This document shows, piece by piece, positions 12,901-20,196 of a DNA stretch of 64,000 bases. Position 1 is the first letter of the stretch. Every line of letters starts with the position of its first letter. The DNA comes from Barthelona sp. PCE (lineage: Eukaryota; Metamonada: BaSk clade). The notes under the pieces are model-generated. The model saw only the letters and a program-made list of their open reading frames with translations, did not search any database and had not been told where the DNA came from. Location of the stretch: NCBI GenBank assembly GCA_040285745.1, contig JAUFOR010000004.1, positions 496,001-560,000 on the forward strand, written 5' to 3'. The position numbers and the translations under genes are program-made.

Positions 12901-15900
12901 GAGACTGATATCCAGTCGTTTAAAACCGTCAATAATCAAGTTACTTCGCTAGCCCCGTTGTGGTCTGTACTGGTGAGCTACTTCTGGACGTACATATTCC
13001 ACATTAATTCCAGTGACTTCTGGGAGGTTCTGATTGAGTGTGGTGCTGCTGCTATTTCTTCAGAACTGGCCCTGAGATTCGCTTACCTTCAGCTTTGCGT
13101 CAACGCTAAAGGCGCTTCGCTTGCCAACGATATTAGAAATGTGTGGTCGTACATCCTAAGCGGCATCATCACATCGAAGCGCTGCGACGCATCCATCACA
13201 CAAGCCTTCGCCTCTCATCTCCGCCTCGTAACGACGCTGCTTCTTTCATCTGAAGAGAATAATCCTGGTGAGCACATATCACAACGCCTCTTCCCGTTCA
13301 CAACATCTCTACACACGTGGGGCAAGATCCTCGAAAAACACTATAAGATGATGTACAATCCAAGTGATTCAATGGTGTCCACCTCATACGGTGATATTCA
13401 TTTGTTCTCAGCGTACTCCAACACGTTCGCGGAGTCCCTCATCGTCATGAACGACACGGACCTCATGTCCGAGTATTTCAAGATGTCCTTCAAGTCATCG
13501 TGGTCTTTCCTCTTGACCGAAGCTGATTCGCTTGTGCATGTCCCAGCGGATAACCTCCGCCCTGGGTTCTACACGCCTAAACAGGTGTTGATGCAGTTGG
13601 AAACGTGTTTCATGCACAACGACAACATTGAGCCCATTGCTTTTGTGAGTAACTTTGGTCTTCAGACTGTCCCGCAGCTTCTATTCGAGGCTGTCAGCGA
13701 GCTGTTGACAATGCGTGTAATTGAAGACGCAGATATGTTGCCGAAACTTAACCTAAAGCTTCTTGGACATATTGCGAGCACCTACCAGTATCCTCTGACG
13801 GTTGTTAAATTACTCAAGGAAAGATATGTGCTCTCCCCTGAACGCATAGAAGAGCTAACGGCCCCAACGATCGGCATTGCGCTCAACATTCTGTTTGAGA
13901 ACGGTGATTCCTTCTTGGCGAGACACTTCCTTGTTGAGTTCTTAAAGAAGGATAGCAAACCCACAACTATCACATCTCAGCTAATCAACAACCTAGAACT
14001 TTTGGGTGTGTACGAGATTCAAGGATTGACTCGCCAGTGCTGTGATATTGCATTTGATTGCGTGCTTATTGCACAAAACGAAAGCAGACCAATGGTTTTC
14101 AAGTTCTTGCTTGATGATTGTATTCGTCTCATGAAATTGTGCGGAGACTTTAAGTCAATTCGTCTGTTGAGTGAGAAACTGATGATCAGTCAGGTGACAC
14201 ACACTGATGCACATATCGTCTTCCCCTGTCCAAAGTCCATTGACCCGATCGTGACAATGGAAGCGTTTGCGTTAAGCACTGACTGGAATAACGACTCTTT
14301 CTGTCAGATCTTCAATGGCTACATTTCATCAATGTATCCAGCCGTACAGATGCAGAGGACAAACGCGCAGAAGAAGAAGCCCGTGCATGTCAAGGCCGAG
14401 GACGCCCAACTGATTGGAAGAGTATTGAGTGACCACGACAGACTTATGCGCTTCCTCAAGATTACTCTACTATCTAAGGATGGTCTGCTTGGTGAGAACA
14501 CTCTACATGCCTTGGGACTTGGTACGCTCGCCCAGGATTATGTATCTGTGTTGTATCAGCGTCACATGTCTAACAAGTTTGTTTCTCTTGATAAGATTCT
14601 GAAGGGATTGGTTCGCTTTGAATTCACTTCGGCGGTTGGCGTACAAGGGTTGGTTCCTGCACGCCTGCACATGTCTCTTTTCAGAAATGTGCCAAACGAC
14701 GAGTTAATGATGCGCTTCTACGCGGAACAACGGGTGTTCGAGTCTTTACCGCATTTAGAGGATACAATCTTCAACCAAAGGTATCTTGCACACGTGTCCA
14801 CTGTTTCACAAATTGTAAGGCAGCTGAAGAATCGTAAATGCTACGATATCTCTCTTGCATTGTTGGAGGAGCACTTTAGGAATATTCCACCTATCATGTA
14901 TGAGGTCGATGCAGGCCAGCTGTACTTAGGCACCACTCTTCGCGAGTATATACTCCTCTTGTTACATGACCAGAATCCAAACACCATGTTGCATGCGCTC
15001 AAGTACCTTGACGAACAGTGTGTTTTATGGATAGAGCGCTGTGATAATCCTCAACTAACATCCATGATGTATTCTCTCCGTGGCCGTGTGTTAAGCAACC
15101 TGTACGACCGCCTCATGCGCCTAAAGAGCAAGAGCCGATTTGACAGCAAGCTGGAGGAGACCATTTTACGTCTTAACCGATACTTTGAGTCAATTACGAA
15201 TGCACCAATTGAAACAAACATGATAGAGTATGTTCTCGAGAAGGCCAACGTCTACCTGTCAAGCAGCATACGTACGATGCCCAACAATAACAGCACACCA
15301 GCAGGGACTCCTTCGTACTGGAAGAACTATTCCATTCACTGTCGAAGGGTCCTTTACTCTTTTAAGACAATCAACGCTGAGTTCTACAAATGGATGAAGC
15401 ACTATATTATCACACAGCTCGTGGCATCCCTCTTCGACGCACAAGGAGCCACAGTCCTGAGCAGATCCAACGTGTTGACTAATGTTTTCTACCTCCTTTG
15501 CCTTCATCACGAAGAACTGTCGAAGGATGAGAGATTTATGAAGCGTGTTCAGCGCCTCTCCACCGAGAAGTTGCTGTTCTCGTGGATTATTTGGAATCTT
15601 GACTTCTTCCTACGCTTGTTCATTTTTGGTCCGAATTACGATACGGATACAGATGCTTGGGAAACACCAGACTGGTTTGTGCTCATGCTCAAGAACACAC
15701 TAGCGGTTAACAACATGCTTGTTCCCATGCAGCTGCGTCAGTCAAAGAAACACCTTCGGCACCTCGCCCCTATCGTTTTCTTTGGTTACATGGTTTTGTG
15801 TGACGCTGACGATGACGTCGTTGGTATGTCCCTTGATGACATCACAGACCACTTCACAAAGAATAGGGAAAGATCTAAGGTTGACGCAAACGCCCTTACA

Positions 15901-17298
15901 TTTGTCCAGATTCTTTCAGAGAACCATTCCGATAAGGTACGTGATATATGGTCTCTGCTCTCAAAGATAGAGGATCTCACTCTCTTCCAGGAGATCTTCC
16001 AACGCGTACAAAAGATGGCTGATCAAGTCGCAACCAGCATTCAAAACCGTGAATCCGTTGATATCAAACAGTATGTTCAAGGTCTCATTGCAGATTACAA
16101 TCACTTTATTGAAACAAAGGCGGTGGGTAGTAACTTGCTTGACTCGGTAGTGTGCCAGTCACACTGTCAGGTCAGCTCATATATCCGCATTGCATTGGTT
16201 GGTCTTGATGAACGATTGTCTGCGTGTTCGAATCTTGCAGATGTTGCAAAGATTCTGTACAGCTTAATGGATATCCTGACTGATTCATTCCGTACTGTTG
16301 TGCCCGGTATCGTTAAGAACTCAACATCAACCAGCATGTTTGTATTTGAACTCATTCTAGGTAAGCGGATCCGCTCTATGTCGCCTCGAGCATACGTCAC
16401 GCCCACCAAAACTACCCTGTGTGCTCTCACAGTCAATGGTAGATACACTGATCTTGCTGTGAGATACAGCTCGTATAAAGACTACAAGGCACGTAGATTC
16501 CTCGACGTTCGGGCACTACACGTTGTTGAAACCGATGTTTTGCCCCTGAGCAGGTCCTTCTTGCACAGATGCTCAATTGCTGAAAATAGTTTGATCTTGC
16601 ACATGCCCAACATCCATGCTGTCATTAGTGAGCAGCTATCAAAAATTCACAACTTGCCCAAATCTTCCAACAAGCGTAGGCTTCCCTTGGAAACACTCCT
16701 TAATGACCAAATTTCTCTCCATATTCCTAAACAGTCTTCGATCGAACAAACACTTCATATGAAGCGCAACTTATGTGTGGGGATGATCAAGGCTTACTTA
16801 ACAAGTCATGTGATGGGTTTACCTCTACCGCGTCTACACGAGTTCTCTGTAGACTTCGAACGAATTTCGCTACGTGTTCTCTCAGCTGCAGGACCAAATG
16901 CACTGGGCCGATCAGATTCTCTGAATGCGCTTCCATCTTCATTAATGAGATTTGTTGGAAAGCAGCTCTTCATCGGATTGGGTATCCCCGCTGCTATTCG
17001 TTTTGTTAATGATGTTCAAACATTCGACAATTTGCCTGGCCGAGAATTCCAAGTTATACTGGACGATATCCATAAGTTTGCCTTTGGTTATTACATCAAG
17101 AAGTCTCAAGCATTCAGACATCAAAGGGTATGTCTTATATCCAAACGACTGCATAAACTCATGACGGACACTGACGACGTTTTATCAAGGTCCAAATTAC
17201 GCAAACACATTCATGAGAAGGTTGTAAGTCTTATCAAGACATGCGCAGATCAAAAGATAAACAGTATGCTACCTGTTCAGCTAGGTTATTATCTTTAA
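3946..17298 (+). CDS. TRRAP/Tra1-like PIKK-family pseudokinase
   Basis: A single 4,450-residue frame. TRRAP/Tra1 is the scaffold of SAGA and NuA4/TIP60 that docks transcription activators. Almost the whole protein is helical repeat (HEAT, then a FAT-like region in roughly the last 1,300 residues). The end resembles the TRRAP pseudokinase: a segment like SLILHMPNIHAVISEQ matches the family's short strand-rich segment, and LPSSLMRFVGKQLFIGLGIP matches the later part. The DRHxxN and DFG catalytic motifs of true PIKKs are not visible, so it should be inactive. The final FATC-like tail lacks the usual terminal aromatic signature. It is longer than the 3,700-3,900 residues I know for human and yeast. 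The frame extends 20 codons upstream without ATG, so 3946 is the start. Another giant HEAT/FAT protein is the alternative. Confidence 0.75.
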   Translation: MDAFATFSEFLDQAPSFEDHILNKLTSIYDPIRCDLERLHLSPNEHKTTFHRVMEWIRALQPQNLVDNRIDPLFDFVVHFPLCPVFEEFSKDIIVLVLNMGCSSLVRQEITPELKLKLVKLLLIVHTRYTVHRFTEATVQTLSVSEKMFNSSLLEIFYRLFASTLQEITYSECSPDIFLFVLQVTVTFSELDGNVHKSALAFFVNTFLTEDVQNLIVKTFNDRSNNDNSDYLEKLFQLAFHVYLMLFKFQNDIDNPLVLNHLRTIKMFVREYLPIWHLSLNTETLTKLSLLIDLSGISLDDFLLNTHYPTRQDSPLATNSQVRSMLVELTHTANQFTNLEGTFAKRLAHIMYLCSLIESPCFVIEEVIGFQYWLFSREVPTKAGPFEVLVEMAIALGKEHYQSLLFVISRLFHVFESRITMLNDLMFQMSSEFVNENDRISTIPLTDHFASYFPYEVLEQCDIRPPTKEECAKYKDLAPKYLILSNATMNVLFRKFFYWMYWVTMSLRMFVDIIKKNIIDGLEAKKHSNISPFQNAEFSNLYAKSSFSIVYSLMQITLKHSYLFSSTLNSIPRAKVAPSRAARYFIEIVSAFARCDSDSTHALIRRLFDENHDKILLFPNFFRVIFQYIMSAQQQQQSEKSLQIPLGGVLDPPAILLNVRRFVLNYYAQILFQLTAMSHHPYGYIHNNRTVEIDNDFVSTHDIITATEPDFFVFDCDPAFETLKKHKSLIYYLKVSNLNSIGQYRHGYNFPLFETMLDNFLTGVLYLFVGSYTLRGFTKQLFEEMEAILLSLVAALKKTKHVTTLIGFFQTFVNCALSQSKVSKTNANALRRIEHIIYFLWQTILDLMQVDSLKIKNDAALLGLTTIEVIPTQILAFCKSLHPIFVHSLSTFSILKNNGRVIVTVTHAFSKTIDILSRLVQLEKEWVNAGQEARKRLDELNHVQDELVDATEFEHEILLPLMKCASLARYSDSTLDHLGAYVTVFDNVFDKSSLLNMAHKAEAIITSIIRWNKVRLMRPEVPFESTDRQIPLCDPFKLHPLKPYFTLLKDLIHNSPVEEVVMFNEHPFEFFKVVRSGLAGLSQFDSSSNTSYDDIYSTMVFMIDLVRTKMEDVISSIVEFKQQPSLNRKKLTEDNSVYHMMLSIFMCTAALFELQVSFPPSHEKTIIIKKIAEVEGIIVDHIVEQELNPIDLLNAFILTQHIGSILIRRKCSYVLDRIFSEWNNRCEEKGLFLADNDYFSTNWLYHTTSHLASFSHAERQATEIYLALLMSYLVEVNDNGSIRVLYETQLCSAFLESNEVIGHFIVRSIRLNQLPYVALSQSMCHKLFLDFSYIILNSGDEDKHYATIKWLVKFLSDYNMAIRDLAFFVLHFLTLDVDVMSPWDGMLNFKHHYYTQCWQPLAIDMFRRELNSTFNEKPLGGTFDFKGTWTEHENTRFMRALLERQKYCCSVDEIGIVSNVREMFLPNNVFLDPRCDFEKNQILFMAKPIEKQELLTLDTLLSAISSCNLKIQPDLDYTVIPLLSRIFSLLRFYFKRPDIEKDPSILWEALDANDSILNIISVIEPYIATVLSRRYFDIQDNTLRGSINPLHFRFSQAAIESERMYVLNGFLSEKTKDTYVLVEMLELLRQIIKLCADFNYRLGSKKNIDLSHLKTVENKFSKHFATIVCLCYVSGNVVVSTKARMLALELSRVGPCSNRYYWSENESVMQIVAPLIVFNGADTFKEMSTAYCKLLMQLSFSFPITFQKRLLTTGIQPNAIFQQLVDPPVINTLFILLTIINSAVSPSELSRSLWDAIMELLFPHPKFDTLLATTLVYPKALMRLFNELGPATVSMAGGLTILCEKQIDFAITKFFHELLHSAGECFNNILKFPSFINFCLQLKTRGRMALTKILMEKSKKGTFEYPINNRSRAVEITQTLVSQIPYAFTGYFTQEDFRELPLNRPALLNNLKRSLQIELVNMEENYFEMLQSVNPSIPQQSAMVLPITNTISSTLMSSLLFCTQVTDTLMSFSSSIFQIKKLISDAMEGSQAYIGFFDMLFDTIVMCLATTDYHPGTNRISFKSLTHSKIIQRLLPQMPGIVLYRFFIWLLEQLKLPYIPNNTNDDSPRVKVEERFVVSQSMCSLLSNCSTNSFHRYRLQLIHCALIPVLHHIVRRCILRIQHNNDPESYTPFNKYHKQTERHYWNYMLHEMFPFEYEQIINETMPLVTSVVANCISHNDFPEDVGRALVYGTWQFFDHILYFMCDLFELKRKNDSNVEFEHISWLNDVEQFITEAHSYVSSNHLLQTGTFNDYYFTSLMYVLKMHCLVSEDALVKHDRSAQFDMYIISALKEDPGIYGDYVNVGLVKLLEIGTRCRNSTYDEHVSFINRIFTNRIVFLTRVRQVLNRISTEFRKVYRLFTILFYLRKGLLHDFIPSIYHDLNSTENLSSNEKANLNQLLLEKVGDIYQHVSSRSVTSHLFNLLNISNSCVSRDDQFLFRSIKLGCLLIYISRLGLELHNEQANSEFNEKRLKFLFSATSSNLNNLLVSFKQPHMQQNPRSLEILNVTCESIVLLYQNWRTNVLENEQTRTLFFQIGGAELEIRDSYKHTTGQLVDKRIGLLKHMILQCPEFLNVIAPTFAPHAAKAVACVSSWECKPKTDPAPKEVCNFLLWIRSRGLMTEQVANNFLNAFIARALELKRAINNRYKRSEDILLLFAAMSIINLKCIMICLSCISFLSVDQSERLLDIAVNVLGYRKESLTPLMSNIEQAFAPGNNTGFLQYKAMIDNVKSPIIIEFFRSMHPHFEAFVWHSIRYAFMLLSRLSITLTIDKFTPRSNNIVRGKGMKSVKRPPRASAATATEYTIASMALRVYSFVMKDLLSQFKVGVTSVYYRLYLSFIIRDVVYGMFSQHEFAETVQLAFQAAVFETRSDHQAHMSHCPLFNSSDILDIDSTYSFFDNGNRDYDPYDVFYSRLKIDREKLTYTLFSPLWMRFHLLLARLLAVYETDIQSFKTVNNQVTSLAPLWSVLVSYFWTYIFHINSSDFWEVLIECGAAAISSELALRFAYLQLCVNAKGASLANDIRNVWSYILSGIITSKRCDASITQAFASHLRLVTTLLLSSEENNPGEHISQRLFPFTTSLHTWGKILEKHYKMMYNPSDSMVSTSYGDIHLFSAYSNTFAESLIVMNDTDLMSEYFKMSFKSSWSFLLTEADSLVHVPADNLRPGFYTPKQVLMQLETCFMHNDNIEPIAFVSNFGLQTVPQLLFEAVSELLTMRVIEDADMLPKLNLKLLGHIASTYQYPLTVVKLLKERYVLSPERIEELTAPTIGIALNILFENGDSFLARHFLVEFLKKDSKPTTITSQLINNLELLGVYEIQGLTRQCCDIAFDCVLIAQNESRPMVFKFLLDDCIRLMKLCGDFKSIRLLSEKLMISQVTHTDAHIVFPCPKSIDPIVTMEAFALSTDWNNDSFCQIFNGYISSMYPAVQMQRTNAQKKKPVHVKAEDAQLIGRVLSDHDRLMRFLKITLLSKDGLLGENTLHALGLGTLAQDYVSVLYQRHMSNKFVSLDKILKGLVRFEFTSAVGVQGLVPARLHMSLFRNVPNDELMMRFYAEQRVFESLPHLEDTIFNQRYLAHVSTVSQIVRQLKNRKCYDISLALLEEHFRNIPPIMYEVDAGQLYLGTTLREYILLLLHDQNPNTMLHALKYLDEQCVLWIERCDNPQLTSMMYSLRGRVLSNLYDRLMRLKSKSRFDSKLEETILRLNRYFESITNAPIETNMIEYVLEKANVYLSSSIRTMPNNNSTPAGTPSYWKNYSIHCRRVLYSFKTINAEFYKWMKHYIITQLVASLFDAQGATVLSRSNVLTNVFYLLCLHHEELSKDERFMKRVQRLSTEKLLFSWIIWNLDFFLRLFIFGPNYDTDTDAWETPDWFVLMLKNTLAVNNMLVPMQLRQSKKHLRHLAPIVFFGYMVLCDADDDVVGMSLDDITDHFTKNRERSKVDANALTFVQILSENHSDKVRDIWSLLSKIEDLTLFQEIFQRVQKMADQVATSIQNRESVDIKQYVQGLIADYNHFIETKAVGSNLLDSVVCQSHCQVSSYIRIALVGLDERLSACSNLADVAKILYSLMDILTDSFRTVVPGIVKNSTSTSMFVFELILGKRIRSMSPRAYVTPTKTTLCALTVNGRYTDLAVRYSSYKDYKARRFLDVRALHVVETDVLPLSRSFLHRCSIAENSLILHMPNIHAVISEQLSKIHNLPKSSNKRRLPLETLLNDQISLHIPKQSSIEQTLHMKRNLCVGMIKAYLTSHVMGLPLPRLHEFSVDFERISLRVLSAAGPNALGRSDSLNALPSSLMRFVGKQLFIGLGIPAAIRFVNDVQTFDNLPGREFQVILDDIHKFAFGYYIKKSQAFRHQRVCLISKRLHKLMTDTDDVLSRSKLRKHIHEKVVSLIKTCADQKINSMLPVQLGYYL

Positions 17299-17450
17299 TA
17301 AACAATCAACATATTTTCTAAAGTTTAAGTTTGTTGCATTTCGTCTTTGAGACCTATTCTATCTATTGAAAATTCGCAAAGGAGAAAAAGGTTCTTTCTT
17401 CTTGTTGTATCTTTAATCCTTTTCTTTTTCTCTTATCGTGTGACTTTTCC

Positions 17451-19127
17451 ATGTTGGAAGACGAGGGTAAGCAGTTCATACACACTATTTTGGGGGATGA
17501 GACGGTTTTTGATCTCGATTTAATGGTTTATCTAAAAGACGGCCGAAAACTGTGTACATTGATCGGTAGACTGCTTGAAAAGCCGATGGAGGCCTCGGAT
17601 TCGAGTATGCCGTTTGTTCAACGCGAGAACATTTCAAAGTTTTTAGCCGGCTGTACCGAGTATGGTGTTAAACAACAAGATTTGTTCTCAGTTGATGATT
17701 TATTTGAGGAAAAATCTCGGCAACAGGTGATGATAACCTTAAATGCACTTCGTAGATTGTACAATGCTGTTCAGCTTGATAAATCACCTTTAGGACGTTC
17801 AGTTGAGTTCTATGAAACAGAATACGATACAGAAGACATCGATATGGTCTCGTCGATCATCCCAGCAAATATTAATTCAATAATGGCAGTTGATGAGGAA
17901 TCCGTCGATGAAGCTGTTGGTAATATGGTTAGTGATGCCGTCCTTGATCAGGAAGGCAACAAGATACCGATGTCTGTCAATGCTTTACTGTTTGTGAATA
18001 AGTTGAAGAAGAAAACCGTTGCTTTGAAGAATGAAAAGCTTAAGAGATTGGAGAGTGAGGCTAAATTACAGGTAATGCATCAGAAACTCGATCTACCACC
18101 ACCAATCACCGCTGCAACGGCTAAGGAGTTGGAAGTGGCTCAAAAGAAGATTACAGATTTAAACAATGAATGTGAGCTTTTTAAATCAGAAATTGAAAGA
18201 CAAAGAGAATGTCACCTAATGGAACTGGAAGAGATGCGGTATAAAATGGCTGTTTTGGTTAAGAAAGCAATTGAAAGACGTACCAAAGAGGCAGATAATA
18301 GGGTAATTGAGGCAGATAGGCGTGTAGCAGAGCTCGAGCGCGATGTTAAGATGGAGAGAAACGAACTTTCGATTCAAAAAGATGAGATGCTTGATAAATT
18401 CAGAAGTTTGGAGTTAGAAGTCAAGGAACAATTGGTTGAGGTTGAGAACGCCGCAAAGGATGCTCAGAGCGAGACTGTACGAGTTGCAGAAGATTTATTG
18501 CAGCAAACAGAAGGAAATATCAAACTTCGATCAGAGCTTTCACTGCAAGCATCACAGATGAATGAAGCAATGAACGTATTAGCGAAGAAATCAGGCGTTA
18601 TCAACAGTCTGCGTGATATACTTGATGTTAGTTCAACAGATGAATTGATAGAGAAAGTTAGTACGTTGCAATCTGAAAAGAATGCATCTGAAGTCACTAC
18701 AGCTAATTTAGTGGAAGAATTGGCACAGTATCATAAGCAAATTGAGAGAATGGAGAGGAAGATTGTAAGTTTGAAGACAGTAAGAGTACGATCACCAAAA
18801 CCAGTCAAGGAAGTTCCTGTTTCACCTACAATTGATATGCGTCCAGTCATTATGCGATTAGAGCGTGAAAACGACTTTTTAAAACTAGAAAATGAGGAGC
18901 TCAAAGAAAAATTGGAGAATTGGGAGGATGATCTTAAATTGGCTGCAGAGAACGTTAGTATGGCGCTTGCAGATCAGATTCATAAGTTAGAGAGCGATAA
19001 GGGAGATCTGGAGCAGTTATTAAAAAAGAAAGATCAACTCTTGCATCAGAAAGAGAAAGAGTGTCTGGGTCTTCAGCGTAAACTTGCGTTACGAGTCCAC
19101 AGATCTCAGAGACTTAACAATCAGTGA
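17451..19127 (+). CDS. calponin-homology domain coiled-coil protein
   Basis: A 558-residue protein. Residues 1-110 look like a calponin-homology domain, with the characteristic LKDGRKLCTLIGRLL segment and the later helix LNALRRLYNAV. Such domains bind actin or microtubules. Residues 185 to the end are almost continuous heptad-rich coiled coil (many E, K, L, Q), broken near residue 450 by a Pro/Val-rich patch (RVRSPKPVKEVPVSP). This CH plus long coiled-coil layout is seen in cytoskeletal adaptors such as hook-like, transgelin-like and flagellar proteins. I cannot name the orthologue. The stop is TGA immediately followed by GTAAAC. Confidence 0.8.
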   Translation: MLEDEGKQFIHTILGDETVFDLDLMVYLKDGRKLCTLIGRLLEKPMEASDSSMPFVQRENISKFLAGCTEYGVKQQDLFSVDDLFEEKSRQQVMITLNALRRLYNAVQLDKSPLGRSVEFYETEYDTEDIDMVSSIIPANINSIMAVDEESVDEAVGNMVSDAVLDQEGNKIPMSVNALLFVNKLKKKTVALKNEKLKRLESEAKLQVMHQKLDLPPPITAATAKELEVAQKKITDLNNECELFKSEIERQRECHLMELEEMRYKMAVLVKKAIERRTKEADNRVIEADRRVAELERDVKMERNELSIQKDEMLDKFRSLELEVKEQLVEVENAAKDAQSETVRVAEDLLQQTEGNIKLRSELSLQASQMNEAMNVLAKKSGVINSLRDILDVSSTDELIEKVSTLQSEKNASEVTTANLVEELAQYHKQIERMERKIVSLKTVRVRSPKPVKEVPVSPTIDMRPVIMRLERENDFLKLENEELKEKLENWEDDLKLAAENVSMALADQIHKLESDKGDLEQLLKKKDQLLHQKEKECLGLQRKLALRVHRSQRLNNQ

Positions 19128-19561
19128 GTAAACCTTACTTTATGAGATTATATAGTGTATTATTGTGTTCTTGCTGAATCTTTTTAAAAAACTGCACAAC
19201 TTCAAATGTTTGTTAAAACATATTTTGAACTTGTGGAACGTATGAAAATACACATAGTAGGTCAGAAATAGTGGTAAAAATTAGGAACAAATAAACAAGA
19301 TTATGGATAAGTTCATATTCGTTTTATGTTTCTATTTCTGGTTCTGTTTCCATATTAAAACATGCAAGTTGGGGTGTTGCTCTTGCTAACAGTAAAGTAG
19401 TGATTCTCAAGTGAGTCTAGAGAAAGATATTCTATTAACTCTTTGTACCGTTGTTTTCCCTAAATTCTAACGTATGTAGAACGTTAAAACGTATATTTCC
19501 GCGCTTCTTACGCTCAATAAATGGCTGAAACCTTCTTTTACTTTCCTATCCTTTTTTTCTC
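19128..19561. other. intergenic region upstream of the uL22 gene
   Basis: About 430 bases without a convincing gene. The longest plus-strand start-to-stop stretch near its middle is about 28 codons and resembles nothing. The right end is a pyrimidine-rich tract with TTTCCTATCC just before the uL22 ATG, which is the likely initiator. A GCTAACAG stretch near 19384 looks like a splice acceptor, but I found no matching donor or sensible reading frame. Confidence 0.6.
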
Positions 19562-20050
19562 ATGGTCTATTCAAGATTCAACCAAGATACTAACTGTGTG
19601 AAAGCCAGAGTTAGTGACGTTCGCAGTTCATTCAAGAAGGCTCGCGAAACCGTTAGAGTTCTCAAGAACATGACTCTCCCCCAAGCTCAGACCTTTTTGA
19701 GAGACGTTCTTGATCACAAGCGCTGTGTCCCTATGACCCGCTTCGCTACCGGTACTGGCCGTTGCGCTCAAGCCAAGGCTTGGAAGACTTCTCGTGGTCG
19801 CTGGCCTACTAAGACCTGCAACATTCTCCTTAAGCTTCTCCAGAACGCTGAGGCTTCTGCCATCAACAAGGAGGTTGACGTTAACACTCTTGTTATTGAT
19901 CACATTCAGGCTAACCAAGCCGTCAAGGGTCGTCGTCGTACTTACCGTGCTCACGGTCGTGTTTCTCCCTACCAGAGCAACCCTTGTCACCTTGAAGTCG
20001 TCCTTCGTTCCAAGGCTGACATCGTCCCTGCCGCCACCGATCTCCAGTAA
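19562..20050 (+). CDS. RPL17: 60S ribosomal protein uL22 (RPL17)
   Basis: A 162-residue cytosolic large-subunit protein lining the polypeptide exit tunnel. Its hallmark segments are easily recognised: FKKARETVRVLKNM, the CVPMTRFATGTGRCAQAKAW loop, GRWPTKTCNILLKLLQNAE, RRRTYRAHGR and the C-terminal PCHLEVVL. It starts with MVYSR, like the eukaryotic/archaeal family, and lacks the long Lys-rich tail of the human protein. Codon use is visibly more C-ending than in the neighbours, as expected for high expression. TTTCCTATCC lies within 25 bases of the ATG and an AGTAAAC element lies 24 bases beyond the stop. Confidence 0.97.
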   Translation: MVYSRFNQDTNCVKARVSDVRSSFKKARETVRVLKNMTLPQAQTFLRDVLDHKRCVPMTRFATGTGRCAQAKAWKTSRGRWPTKTCNILLKLLQNAEASAINKEVDVNTLVIDHIQANQAVKGRRRTYRAHGRVSPYQSNPCHLEVVLRSKADIVPAATDLQ

Positions 20051-20196
20051 TAGAATTGGGTGTTTGAGTAAACCGTCTGGGTAATTTGTTTCTTTACAAA
20101 GTTGTAGAACAATAAAGAACAGTTAAAGACTTATGCAAAAAAAAGTTTGCTTTGTTTTTCTTTGTTTAACATAATTCACCGCAAAACGCATCATTT

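Noticed and set aside
19378-19392. Splice-acceptor-like TTGCTAACAG before the uL22 gene
   Set aside because: No donor and frame combination gives more than a few residues, and uL22 is complete without an extra exon.
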